Shown piece after piece: positions 1 through 11,827 of a stretch of 64,000 bases of DNA. This DNA is from Apostichopus japonicus (taxonomy: Eukaryota > Echinodermata > Holothuroidea > Aspidochirotida > Stichopodidae). The first letter of the stretch is position 1. Each line of letters starts with the position of its first letter. The notes below the pieces were generated by a model, which was not told the DNA's origin, made no database searches, and worked only from the letters and a program-made list of their open reading frames with translations. The stretch spans positions 1,378,501-1,442,500 of the forward strand of contig NC_092576.1 of assembly GCF_037975245.1 (NCBI RefSeq), given 5' to 3'. A program made the position numbers and the translations under genes.

Positions 1-1336
1 AACTAGCAATTTCAATGGTAATTCAAACCAGTATCCTATTGGAGAAAATTTGTAATTTTAATTTTTAAGTTGACGGACAAAGGTGGTAATTTTCCAAATC
101 AATTTAGGGTTGATGTTTTTAAGAGTTGTTATTTGTTTTTGCCTCCATATATGCTACAATTAAATACCATGTATGATTACCATATTTTGGTCTCTAATAT
201 TAATCCCTTTCTACTGTACATATTGAAACCCACAGAGAACAGCTTGCAGTACATAGAGTAATAAACAATGTAGTTGTACATAATTTGACAGTGTCAAGTC
301 TGCATTTACAAATAAGTTTGAGGGTGGGGCACTCACCTACAAATGTGTTAAAATTTATGACCTTAAAAGAGCATACATGTACATTAATAAAAAGATATTT
401 TAAGGGGAATTTGTACAATATTGATGGAGACTCACAAACATTAAAGGTAGTCAGCATAGGCCATAAATTATAGCATGCTTTAATTGCTAAAAGTTTTCAA
501 AAAGTACTTTCCTGGATGTCTTTACTCTCCAAATTGTTCTCAGACATTTTTAAGGAACCCACAAGATGACTGAATGTCCCAGTAAGGAAAATTTCCTCCA
601 AGGTTGTAATAAAAACAGTTTAAGAATGTTGACCAAAGGTGACCATATTTGAATAGCTAGCAAATTTGGGGCCAATACAGTGTACCTTTCAGGATGTGAG
701 AAAAATTCATACTGTAATTCTACCTAGTGCCAAAGGTCACAAAGAACCTCAGATAACTGAGAAATGTTATTGACGGTGCAAACAAAAGTTTTATCATAAG
801 GCAAATTTGTTTATTATATAGCATGCCACCAGATTATATCTGATTACAATATAGATTTGAAGGCAATTGATAACATGGATCCATGTCTTCTTTTGTTTCT
901 AAGAACAAAGTAACAACTAATCAAGCTCACAGGGTGATAAGTGAACAGACCCCATATTGACGTACTGTATCAAGTCTAAAATCATGTACTACATGTATGT
1001 ACACAAACCCTGTTTTGTGGTAATGATAGTTACTGATGTTTAATGTAAAGCAATTTAGCAAAACATACAATCTTAAATAAACTAAAAATGCTAATTAACT
1101 ACATGCCAAACTGCCAAAGAGTAAAGACATTTTGTGAAATTAACAATTCTGAGCACTCTGATAGCATACAGGAATGTAGAGTACCATTCTTAAATGGTCA
1201 AAAATAGTAATTGAAAAATCTGCTTTATACTTACTTTAGGAAAGTGCTAATAGTGCAGTTGTTGTGTCAAGAAATGTAACAAAAGGTAGTAGTAGAGGTT
1301 CATGAAGATAGCATCAAGTGCATCAATTTGCATATT
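1..1336. other. non-coding, AT-rich
   Basis: No splice-bounded open frame, RNA gene or clear repeat was seen. The short open frames here have no recognisable protein character. Confidence 0.6.
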
Positions 1337-1642
1337 GTAGTCTGAATAGGCCAGAGTGAATTTAAGCTGGATAGGCCAGAGTGCATGTAGGCTGGATAGG
1401 CCAGAGTGAATGTAGGCTGGAAAGTCCGGAGTTCTTATAATATGGCTAGGTCGGATAACATGTAGGCTGGATAGGCCAAGTACATGTAGGCTTGATAGGT
1501 CAGAGTACATGTAGTCTGCATAGGCCAGAGGACATGTACAGTAGGCTGGATAGGCCGGAGTGCATGTAGGCTGGAGAGGCCAGAATAACTGTAGGCTGGA
1601 TAGGCCAGAGTGACTGTAGGCTGGACAGGCCGGAGTGCATGT
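1337..1642. repeat. 24-bp minisatellite
   Basis: About twelve imperfect copies of a unit near 24 bp built around GTAGGCTGGATAGGCCAGAG, followed by TGCAT or a variant. Copies differ by substitutions (GGCCAGAG versus GGCCGGAG) and small length changes. The open frame on the minus strand across the array is a by-product of the period being a multiple of three, and I do not call it a gene. Confidence 0.9.
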
Positions 1643-2087
1643 ATGTACAGTACTGAGCAGACATGAAGTCAGTTTCATAACATACTTTAAAAGAAACCTT
1701 GTTTGTGTGTACCCTCAAAAGTTCCATAATACTGTTTCTGTTTACAAAGCAATGCAGGCGTGAACATTCATTCTATTACGTGGCAAAGGTTTCTTTAGAC
1801 AGGTTCCATTGTGTCTGGTGCAAGTCTATGTGTATACCTTGTGCATACAGTACCTGTTGTGCCAATGAAAATACAAAGAATCCATCATAACTGACATGCA
1901 AATTAACTAACCCAATACATCAATGTAAACTGTTTAAAGACACCGGCCATATATCATGATAAATCTTCTTGGACTCACACCTGTGGGAGGTAGAAGGGGA
2001 GGGGCCAACAATGCTACTACAGGTATATAGAGTACCAGAAATGGGATAAAGGTCACATATTTTGGGTCTGAAAAGACATAAGATTTA
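1643..2087. other. non-coding
   Basis: Nothing supported beyond a purine-rich patch near 1985-2010. Confidence 0.5.
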
Positions 2088-2426
2088 TCAAACTGGAATG
2101 AAAATCAACAAAGATATGAACATGATTGATATAAAGTCTTCTATCATGACAATTTTTGCCAGCCACAATAGGGCAAAGTCACGACCAACAAGTATATCTA
2201 TACGCAATGCCTTACAGAATGTTCCAACGCTTTTCATGAGCACGTCAGATAGACGAAAACCTTCCATAGTTTTCGTGACTAATGCCTCAAAAAAACTTTT
2301 TAAATGAGAACAAATCATTATGAAGTTTATTCCACGAACGACACCTTCAAACAGTGGTTGACCTCGGGTCGGCAGAATTCTTCTGTAGCCCAGGGAAAGA
2401 TCATTTACAGGGTACATTATTGCAGC
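2088..2426 (-). CDS. possible terminal coding exon, product unknown
   Basis: A minus-strand frame of 113 codons runs from 2426 to a stop at 2088. It is preceded by an acceptor-like sequence (GTTTCACAG, intron end at 2427). The predicted peptide begins A-A-I-M-Y-P-V-N-D and contains mixed hydrophobic and charged stretches such as GRDFALLWLAKIVM, with balanced codon use. The opposite strand is also open for about 80 codons, which weakens the case. I do not recognise the family. It could be the last exon of a minus-strand gene, a decayed mobile-element fragment or chance. Confidence 0.25.
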   Translation of the reverse strand, partial: AAIMYPVNDLSLGYRRILPTRGQPLFEGVVRGINFIMICSHLKSFFEALVTKTMEGFRLSDVLMKSVGTFCKALRIDILVGRDFALLWLAKIVMIEDFISIMFISLLIFIPV

Positions 2427-2429
2427 CTG

Positions 2430-3128
2430 TGAAACTATGATGTGACAATGTCATTTAAGTTACGTGACATTTTCAACATGTATTAATGCTTAGGTTAAAT
2501 TGTGCGCACTTGTAGAACATTCAGATATTATTTGTATTTCCCATATTGTAAATATTATTTATTTTGCAGTTTTGTCACAGAAATAGGATGACAGTGTTCA
2601 TCCTGCAAGTGTTGTATCTGCTGAATTGGCAGCAAATATTTCACTGCTTTATAGGTCAGTAAGATGGATCTTGTACCTGCACAGCAGTAACCTTACCCTT
2701 GGTTTAGGAAACAGTCAATGCACTATAGCCTAATATCGTTCTATCATCAGATGAGCACACAGGGAATGTACTGTACTTACAGTGTTCAAATGTTGTGTAC
2801 AGTACCATCTTTTAGAAGTCTCCATAGAGTTAACAGTAAGTTATATACTATATGCTTGACTGAGCTACAGTACAGAACATCGCTATATACACAGTACAGT
2901 AGTTTACTTTGTGCGGTTTAATACCACAGAACAGAAATACATTGTACTGAACAAAGTAAAGAACAATACCTATTTATGCTTGTAACACAAACATAAATGC
3001 AGAACGTAGTAAGTTAGGGGTTTCATAAAGACTTCACTCATTCCTTGCGCTCTGGTTTATTTAAAATCCAATCTTCCAATTCGCTCTTTTGGGACAGTCA
3101 TATACATAACTAGTACTAGAAACGTAGT
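2430..3128. other. non-coding
   Basis: Rich in TACAGTA/TACTGTA words. No gene was seen. Confidence 0.5.
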
Positions 3129-3876
3129 AAGCAGAATAGGGATGCACCGGATCCAAATTTTTGGATCCGGCCGGAACCGGATTTTGCCAGATAGTACATG
3201 AAATCCGGCCGGATAAAATCCGGCCGGAACCGGATTTTTTCATTACACAAAAGAAAATCATTAATAAGAAGTAGAAGTATGAAACAAGGAGCAAATATTA
3301 GGTGAGGTATACGCATATTATAAAGAAGGTGAAATTAAGACCCCATTTATGAGATTAAATATGACTTGAAGTGGTGGTGTAATCTATATTCTTTAATAAA
3401 ATAACTACAATATAATTGTTGACAAGCTTGATACAGTATGTAAATTTGTTTGCTGGAAAAATACTGCATACTACCTATGAAGTTTGTTTTAAAACGGGAA
3501 AATGATTTCACTGCAAACTGTATTTGTGGTATACATACTGTAGCTTCATATTACAGTATTACTGTAGTTGTATTATTTTATTTTGGTTGATCTTTAGAAA
3601 CAGTGGGTCAGACCATTGAGAAAATTAAATTAAACATGTTAAACCTAATTTTTCCTTACTTTGAAAAGTTTGAATGTTTTTATTATTTTTTTATAATAGT
3701 TTACATTGATGTAAGTTAATACCAACACCTTTTTAAGGAATAATTCAGGCCAGATTTTGAAAAAGATCCGGCCGGATTTTGAAAAATATCCGGCCGGAAC
3801 CGGAACCGGATAATTTCTCACTATCCGGCCGGATAGTCCGGCCGGACCGGATATCCGGTGCATCCCTAAAGCAGAA
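3129..3876. mobile_element. non-autonomous hAT-type transposon
   Basis: The element proper spans 3137-3868 (732 bp). Its ends are TAGGGATGCACCGGAT and the exact reverse complement ATCCGGTGCATCCCTA. It is flanked by a perfect 8-bp direct repeat AAGCAGAA (3129-3136 and 3869-3876), the target-site duplication length of hAT elements. Both subterminal regions are packed with TCCGGCCGG and related words that form nested palindromes. The interior is AT-rich and has no transposase frame, so the element would need an enzyme supplied in trans. The perfect TSD and TIRs suggest fairly recent insertion. Confidence 0.93.
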
Positions 3877-6800
3877 TGCACCTCTTGTACACAATATGTC
3901 TTTTAATATCACAAGACACTAGACAGGGAAACTGGGTTTATATGAATTTCATACACAAAGAATGACTAATTTGAACAGCATTTCTTTCACCTTCTAAAGC
4001 GTTCTGCTTGATCTGGATCACATGCATCACTAGTGTAGTGTAGTAATTACAGCTGTGAAGATTCAGTAGGTGAGATTTACACCTTTGAAATAAAGTACAT
4101 AATGTGGTGCAAATATATACATACTACAGTAAAAGTACAATAACACCATGCTGTCAATACTAACAGACAGACACGTATACATGATGTGTGAACATTCTTC
4201 AAGTTTGTACTGCTTCATTGTTCATTGCCTTCTGGTTATTCAGAGTAAAATCTAATCTTCGGAATCACGTCTTCTGGGACAGCCATCTTTTATCCATTTC
4301 AAAATACACACATTGTGTAGATGTCAGTAATATCGACATACAGTTAGTGAGGGTAGCTCCTGCACAGTGCAGTAAACAATATAGTAATTTAACAACCGCA
4401 GACTGTAGAAATGTGGTCTTTACAATAAGAATGAAGACACTGTTTGGGGTATATTTATTTGACAGTTGTTTTGGAATCTACCATTCGATAATAAGTTCAC
4501 ATAGAATTTAACAATTTGGTGAAAGGTCGGCAAAGGTTTGGGATTAATAATAATAATATAGATCATATTTATTCACTAAATTAAGATTGGTTAGGGATCA
4601 TGTGAAAATGTCCTTCTCGAAATACTTTGATAACGACAAAACAACAACTGTTTTAGATTGCACAAAAAATACAATTTAACACCCCTAATTAATAGTAGAA
4701 GAATCCGACCAGTGATGCATCTTCTAAAAATAGAGTGGCTGGAAAGAAAATATGCACGAACAAATCATAGATAGTCAAGCTTGTTCATGTGCACAGACGC
4801 TGCTGGGATTAACAGTACATTACAGCTCTGTAACATCTACTGTAGATTTTAAATTGGTAATGCAGTTGCTGATTGGCTGGCATACAGTTAGAAACATTGA
4901 CCCCTTTTTGCATTGATCACTTTTGAAAATGATTGCTGATTCCACAATTTAACTGTTTCTGTCAAGCTTGTTTACCTACAGTACTTACTATATAATTACA
5001 TGTGCCCTTTTAATGAACTCTAATTGCCTGATGAGTTACCCATGCATGATTTACCAACGATGTCAGACCCAGGGAATCATTTATCCAGTATCTCATCTCA
5101 AAGTGCCACGCAACACTGGCAAATTGCTATACAAGTGTAAAGATGTACAGGTATGTATAGCAGTTTTCTATGTGGAACCATAGTATACTTTATAAGAGAA
5201 AGTCTAACTGTCTTCAAGACGGCTACGCAAAGATTGAAAGCTAAATTATTCCCCGAAACCAAAAAACCGCAAAATATATTTGGAGATGACATGGCAAAGC
5301 ACTTATAATGGTATTGCATAATTAAAACTTTGGTAAAACTCATCAACAATTTTTATACTGTAGATTATCCCAGATTGATTTAGAGATATGAACAGAAAAT
5401 GTTGTAAATTCATTTAAACCGTTCTCACTAATTATATGAACTCAGACATCAGTTAATATAGCTTAGGCTCACTGGGCTTGACTTCCAGTTAACCTCCGTA
5501 GACTGACTTGTAGATGTGACAGTTTTTCCTGCATTCTTTGCAGTCTCTGAAGTCATAAACAACAGGTGTCCTTTATGTTACCCTCAATTTTTTTGGGCAA
5601 ACAAGACTTAAAACTGTTTGAACTTTCACAAACATTTATAAAACTGCTTTAACAGCCCAATGGGAAATCATTTCTATTATTGCAGACCGTATACAATAAT
5701 GGGTAGTTATTAAACTTGTCTGGATTATCCTTCAATTTATTATACATTCATGTGACATGAATGTACATCATGTATATTGCAGGGCCTCAGAAAACATGCA
5801 GGGAAGGGGATAAGGAGGAGCCATAGCCTCCTTCCTCACCTAGCTGCCCCCTGCCAACCCCTCCCCCTTCCCCCCATTATTTTCAAAGCCATGATATTCA
5901 CGATGGTTTGATGCCACCACCATTGGCAATATTTTTGGTTACTCATGGAAGCTGTTTCCTTGATATTCCCATCATTGTGTCTAGATAGATGATCTCATTT
6001 CATTTTCCGGAATCGAGAAAAACATGGTTTCCTGGATTAAAAACATCCAAAAGGGCACTGAGAACTGTCACCACAAAATACCATAGAAACTTCATAACAG
6101 TTTTGTTCCACCAAGCCCTGTAGCCATGGTAACAGTATTTCACACTACACATTAAGAGGACAACTATCAATGTGAAGGGGCTTGTACAGTTAATGTAGGT
6201 TCTTCACACAGAGTTAGTGTACTAGTAGCCTACTATGCAATAGTATTGCAGCAATACCAGCATACCTTGCTTAAGTACATTCCATAAAATATATCACATA
6301 TATCATTTAACAGTTAAAGTAAAGTGCAGGTACCACACATGTGCACACTTGGAAGCTGTAGATTATATGCAGCAAAGGTACATCACAAGTTGAATTTAAA
6401 GGGCAATATTTTGGCTTTTCTCTGGAAGTTTTAACATCCCATTATCACAGATTAATCCTGCACTAGGCTTTCCGAATAATCCAAGACCTGTTCCGAAAAT
6501 TCCGCTTACTAGGCTAGGTGGCAGATAACTTTTACATGTTGTTTTACTTGACCAATCAGTGTCCAGGACTCTGGATATTCTCTGTCACATCTGAAACAGT
6601 CGTGATTCGTGATTGACGACACGTTAATGAGCTTGGTTTATCATTTAACACTAGTGATGGTCTTAATCATGACTGCTTCGTTTATAGTTCAAATTTCATA
6701 AAAGTTAAACTGAAAAAGTCTGGAGAACAAAACTGGAAAGCAGGTAAGTGCAGCTAAATAAACAAGAATTTCAATGCAATATTTTTGACCTTTAAACCCA

Positions 6801-7389
6801 AACTCAACAGGTGTCTATATGATTCTGTTACTCTGCTTGTCAACTGTGTGGTCATATTACACTCAGTACACTGTCAAGTGTGACCACAGACATGGATAGT
6901 ACAAGTAATTATAGGCGATCATAAAATGCAGGGTGGCTCAAAGGAGGAGTGTTTGAACAGAAATATTGCAGCATATGACATTGACAAAGTATCCATGGTT
7001 TATTGTTCATGTCTTAAAGCAAATGTTATACTATCACCGCTGAGGTAGACTCCCAACCGCAGACAGACAGACCACAACTATTCACAATGCTAAATATACA
7101 CACAGTATTATGCAGTACAAATCACTGGTTGAAGTTCCTGGACAGTGAGTGATGTAACTTATGATCCCATTCAGTGGGTCCTTACCACATATAATATACA
7201 TGCAGCAATGGTCATGTTAATGCAGCAATGATAATGTGAAGTAAAAATTGTTGGTTAAAGTTTAAAACTTGTGAACATTATTGTACTTTCTAGCGTATAA
7301 TCAAGATCGGGATCAATGCTGATGAAGTACTTTACAGTGGTAAATCTAGCACTTTAGTTCAAAGTAGCTTATAATATGGGCACTAACAT
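3877..7389. other. non-coding
   Basis: No convincing exon. A pyrimidine-rich run lies near 5825-5880. A donor-like CAG/GTAAGTG at 6743/6744 has only a very short open frame upstream and was not called. Confidence 0.5.
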
Positions 7390-7515
7390 GAGTCTAATCC
7401 CACCTTCTCCCTTTCACCCACCTTGCCCCCAGCCCTTTCACCCGCCTTGCCCCCCCCATGCCCTTTCACACACCTTGCCCCTTTCACCTACCTTCACCTT
7501 TCACCCTTTACTCCC
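7390..7515. repeat. pyrimidine-rich short tandem repeat
   Basis: About five imperfect copies of a unit resembling CCCTTTCACCCACCTTGCCC, about 20-25 bp long. The strand is almost purely C/T with occasional A. The associated proline/histidine-rich open frame is a by-product. Confidence 0.75.
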
Positions 7516-9555
7516 CTACCCTGCTGCTCACTCCTGGAATTATGCTCAACTCTTGAGCAATTAATAGTTTAATTCACTCCGATATGCATCATAAACTACT
7601 TCTTTATTGATGATGTAGATCATTAACAGGAATGGCACACTAAAGTAATTGAATCTTCACACCAGTTGCCCGAGTATATGTGTCATGAAGATAAACAGAG
7701 CAATCTGAATTATGGATGCAGACAGCAGATCTGTATCCATGGCAACAAAGTCAATAAAATGCAAAGTGGTTTGTCTGAATCTGTGAGATTCTTACGTCCT
7801 CTCCTCATGTTATTAGTCATAACTTTTATATAAATTAAGTGAGCACTGGGATAGGCGATGTTCATGGTTCATGTTGTAGGCCAAGCGTACAGTGTCAGTA
7901 TGTACAGTAATTGAGTCACAATTAGTGTAGACCACTACAGTAGTAGCCTATCGAATCCTCTGTACTGTAGGGTGCTGTATGTTACTGTAGCATACAACTT
8001 TTAAGATAAATGTGCCTTGCTCCTGACCAAAATGACCCTTGATCTTTCAATACAATATTCATATGGATAAACTAGTATATACTGTAAAATAATCAGGTTT
8101 AAATAAAATATGGGAAAATTAAGTACTACTGTATATACACAAATTATGCATAAATGCGTCACACTTTTTTACAAACATTGCAATGTTTAGGGTCTGTGAC
8201 AGTCAGAAGGCTTGCTAAACCTTCAGTATGTAATTCTGCAGTAATAGTTAAAAGTAAAAACTACTACACTGTACAAACTTGTAAAAATATACACAAACAT
8301 ACCCTTGGCAGTTGTCCAACTATAAACTTTTATAACATTCCTCCAGATATGCATAAACAATAGAATCACTATTGTTTTGATATCAACTGTAAAGTACATC
8401 CATCTTAAAAAGTAATTTATGTACAATAATAACAATAATAATAATAGTAATAAGTGTGATAAACACTTTGAGACACAAACACATTTGGAATGCTGTTTCC
8501 TTTAGGATTCCTGATCATTTTACAATCTGTCTGGAAAGGAAAACTGCCAATGACCCCAATCCACCCCTGCTAATATATGATTTATAAGTCCTTTCTCATT
8601 AGGAGTGAAACTTGAAAATGTCAGCCAATGTGTGCATCCTGCCTTGGGGACAAATTGACTTTTAAGCACACTGTATACAGTAGGGATACACTTTAACAAT
8701 GTCATATGCACTTATAATCAGATGGTATTCAAAGTAAAACTAGGCAATTAGACAACTATACAATTTTGCCCCCCCCCCCCACATAAAAAAAACCCAAAAA
8801 ACAAAACAATGAGCTACAAGGTCAGAGATGACCACTTCGGTAAAAAAGTTCAATCAGCATTTGTTTTGACTGAGGAATTAAGGATCTGATTTTAAAATGC
8901 ATTTGGAGGATCCTTACTGCACGGGTACATCCAAAAAAGGACTTTTGAAACCTGAAACAACCATAACTTGAAGCACTCTACACTTTGACTTGAGGTTATC
9001 TTCGAGGCAATGCTGATGTGACTTGAATATTAGCTAGGTATTTGAAGGTGATGACAATTATCTAATAAACTAGTAGAAGTAACAAAGGCTACCAAGTTAC
9101 ACTTTGTGAGACATGAAAATGAAATGTGTATTGATGACACCATCTAGTTTCCTGTCAGATTAGCTTTCATTCTATCAAATACTTGCCAAATCGCCAATTT
9201 TCTTGTTTATACATAAAAAATTGTTTTAGCATGAAACTGAGCCATCACAATACTGAACATGATAGCGAAAACGTAGCCTATATCGGCATTGACATTATTA
9301 CTATAATGACCCATTTTGTGATGTCCACAGTTCCCACAGAAAGCGTCTTAGTGCATTGGAATTCGTGTCGTCCGTCAAGCACAGGTGGTTGTAGTTTGGA
9401 AAGCCTAGCCACTGCTATGAATGCTAGTTGGTCGATTTTCCTACCCTTCACGATCATGTATACAGGAGAAATCTAATCAAATTAACTCGGAACAAAAATC
9501 ATGGGAAAGAACAAATCTGTTTAAAGCAGGAAATTTTTCCGATCATAAATCTTAC
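7516..9555. other. non-coding, probably intron
   Basis: Contains a C10 tract near 8769 and an ATA/ACA trinucleotide patch near 8425-8450. If the exon at 9556-9591 is real, this stretch is the start of that gene's first intron on the minus strand. No following exon was identified. Confidence 0.45.
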
Positions 9556-9591
9556 CTTTGGCACATTCCTGAATTTTGACGGCGTAGTCAT
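9556..9591 (-). CDS. candidate first coding exon (12 codons)
   Basis: On the minus strand an ATG at 9591-9589 opens MTTPSKFRNVPK. The frame then meets a strong donor: the exon ends in CCAAAG and the intron begins GTAAGATTT. The exon ends in phase 0. The region upstream of the ATG, towards higher coordinates, is unusually rich in CpG, as expected of a promoter and first exon. The SKFR core after a short N-terminus recalls the start of coronin-family actin-binding proteins, where a similar motif precedes the WD repeats. That resemblance covers only a few residues and is a guess. No second exon was found in the 9.5 kb that follow in the direction of transcription. Confidence 0.4.
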
Positions 9592-10240
9592 TTCGTTATC
9601 GAATGATTCCGGTCACTCTGGTATAAATGCTGTCAACAATAATAGTTAATACTCCGGATAGGCTACTGCTTCCGTACCACGTTACGATAAGAGACTAGGT
9701 TCTCGCGCGCTTACAATTCCCACACACAAGATCGGTTGAAAATTGCTTCAGATTCCACAATTGCGACGTTCTTATGTCTCAAAAAGTCCCCGATTCAACT
9801 TGATTTTACAAAATGCCGTAGGTCCGTGTAGCTTTTGGGGCAATCGGACGTAAAGATCGTGAAATGAAGCGAATTTTCGTCGAATCGATCGCCTTTTCAC
9901 AACCTGGGGATTGTTCGAGCTTTGGTGACATACCCAGTAGGACACACCCACTTTGAATGACGAATTTTACGGTATGCTAATGAGCACTTCTCATGATAAT
10001 ATAATGCCGAATTAATACGTGAGCGCGGCAAACTCGAAATCCAATTAACATAATTGATTGACATGATAGTTTTGATATTTACCAGGGACCCGCGGAGATT
10101 AGAGGGAGACAGTGTGTTATTTAGTTTACCACTAAAATGATAAAATCCATACGCCGCAGACATCGGCTACAATTTATAAATGTCGGATGGATTTGAAATT
10201 TAATCCACTAGGATTTTTAACGCTTTTAACCTCTATTGTC
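9592..10240 (-). promoter_or_regulatory. CpG-rich putative promoter / 5' UTR
   Basis: By eye about 20 CpG dinucleotides fall in the 250 bp from 9650 to 9900, including TCGCGCGC near 9714, against few in neighbouring sequence. The stretch sits directly upstream of the candidate start codon at 9591 on the minus strand. No TATA box was assigned. It could also drive a plus-strand transcript. Confidence 0.35.
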
Positions 10241-11301
10241 TGGACTACAATGGTTGAAAAACGCTTCAGGGAATCAAGAATCAAAACAGAAAATTTCAAC
10301 AGTAAGAAGATAAGCATTTGCTGAAGCATGAAACTGAATCGTGAGGGAGAATAACCCTCAAGATACGAGGACGGCTTTTGAAACCATTGATAAATCCAGA
10401 TTTCAGAGCTGAGTCTATTCGTCAGGCATTCAAAACCGCCCTGAAGTGTGAACAGGGATATGTAAATTATTTCATATATTTACATCGATATATATTCACA
10501 TCAGGTCAGGCCAATAATGTATGAGGTATTTGCTAAAGGGCAGTATTTCATTAAAATAAAGATTCACACAGGAATGAAAATCACGCATGAGTTTTTACGT
10601 AACTAGACATGACCCAAACAGCTGATTACAACAATCAAGTCATTGTGTGTAGTGTTAATAAGCCGCTAATACCGTCTATCGCTGTCAGTGAAAACAGCTG
10701 TTATTGCTAACAAAGATGATTTGTTATATCTAAGGACACATTCAGGTCACCCGTTGCACGTGGTTTACCACCTTGTTTATGCTTATTGTCCAGTTTATAA
10801 ATAGCTTATAAACCCAAATACATGAAATAACAGGTGTGTGCGTGTGTGTGATTTGTAGGTTGGGGGAGGGTGGGGCAGTGAGATAAACTCCTTTGATAAT
10901 GACATCGGTTGACGGTCAACCGAGGCAGTTAAACACTAGATCTTGGGTTTTTCTTAATGAGTAGGCTATGGGCTTAGTACAGCTCCAATGACTAGGAAAC
11001 TTCGTGTATTATTGAAGTATGTGGTAGGTAATAATTACTACCCCCCACCCCAGCCGTCCATCCCATCCCAACCTCTTAACATATGGTACCCTTTCCTCTT
11101 TCTCATATTCTTGTCATTTGCTGTGCAATTTAAAAGTAACTTGATGTTAAAACGTATACACGTTGTCCTGATAGACCGAAGCATTAACCAAATGGCCATG
11201 AATTGAGCTTCAATCTCCAATTCATCTCCTTCCACCGCTCCCCCACCTCAACACAACCTCTCATCCCTAATGCAACCCCACTGATACAAGCAACTATATG
11301 A
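10241..11301. other. non-coding
   Basis: Contains a short GT-rich run near 10830-10850 and a C-rich patch near 11041-11070. No gene was seen. Confidence 0.5.
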
Positions 11302-11485
11302 GCAACTCTTATTGAAGGAGTAGGATAAAGACAGGGGCTTTATGAACCTTTGTATTTTATGAAGACCCACTCCCAACTTCCTCTCATGATCTCTTGCAAC
11401 TCCATTCATAAAATACAAAGCAACTCTTGATGATTGAGTGGGGAAAAGACAAGGGGTTCCCCAAATCTTTGTAATTATAAAATAA
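11302..11485. repeat. diverged tandem duplication with inverted repeat
   Basis: Two copies of roughly 65 bp begin GCAACTCTT at 11302 and 11420. Each continues through a GA-rich stretch and an AAGACA(A)GGGG block into TTTGTA. Between them is a perfect 16-bp inverted repeat (CTTTGTATTTTATGAA at 11348-11363, complement at 11405-11420) with a 41-bp spacer. The origin is unknown, possibly a decayed fold-back element. Confidence 0.6.
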
Positions 11486-11788
11486 CTTTTTTTTGGGGGG
11501 GGGGGATGGAAAAGAGTTCTCTTTCCATCACACCTTGTTTCCCCCTCTGTCACCCTAGCTCTCTTCCACATTCCCCCTCCCCACATTTTTCTGTCTTTGT
11601 CCTTCTCTAGTTTACTCCCTACCCTCTTCCCTTAATCCTCTCTTTGTCCCTCTATAGTCCCTCTCCTTTCTTTCATCTCTCCATCCCTTGTCTACTAATA
11701 CTCTTACATCTATCTATTTTGTGTTCACCCTGCTATCTGTTTTCTGTGTGTATATTTGTCCCTTCTGGTTACTGTTACTTGTCATTCA
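11486..11788. other. pyrimidine-rich non-coding
   Basis: A long C/T-rich stretch (TCCCTCTC-like words) following a G-run near 11495. No gene was seen. Confidence 0.5.
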
Positions 11789-11827
11789 GCTTCTGAAGAC
11801 GATCCTGCTAGCATCGAAATGTCAGGC
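11789..11827 (+). repeat. hammerhead-like dispersed motif, copy 1
   Basis: Shows the order GCTT, CTGAAGA, a hairpin-forming GATCCTGCTAGCATC, GAAA, TGTC, AGGC. The outer GCTT and AGGC can pair. CTGAAGA fits the CUGANGA core and GAAA the second core of a hammerhead ribozyme. Helix III is essentially absent, so activity is doubtful. Related copies are at 25832, 29023 and 36908. Confidence 0.45.

Noticed and set aside
6688-6743. Possible 56-bp plus-strand exon ending at GCAG/GTAAGTG
   Set aside because: The donor is strong, but the acceptor is weak, the frame is very short and the peptide is uninformative.
7376-7564. Pro/His-rich 62-codon frame
   Set aside because: Translation of a pyrimidine-rich tandem repeat.
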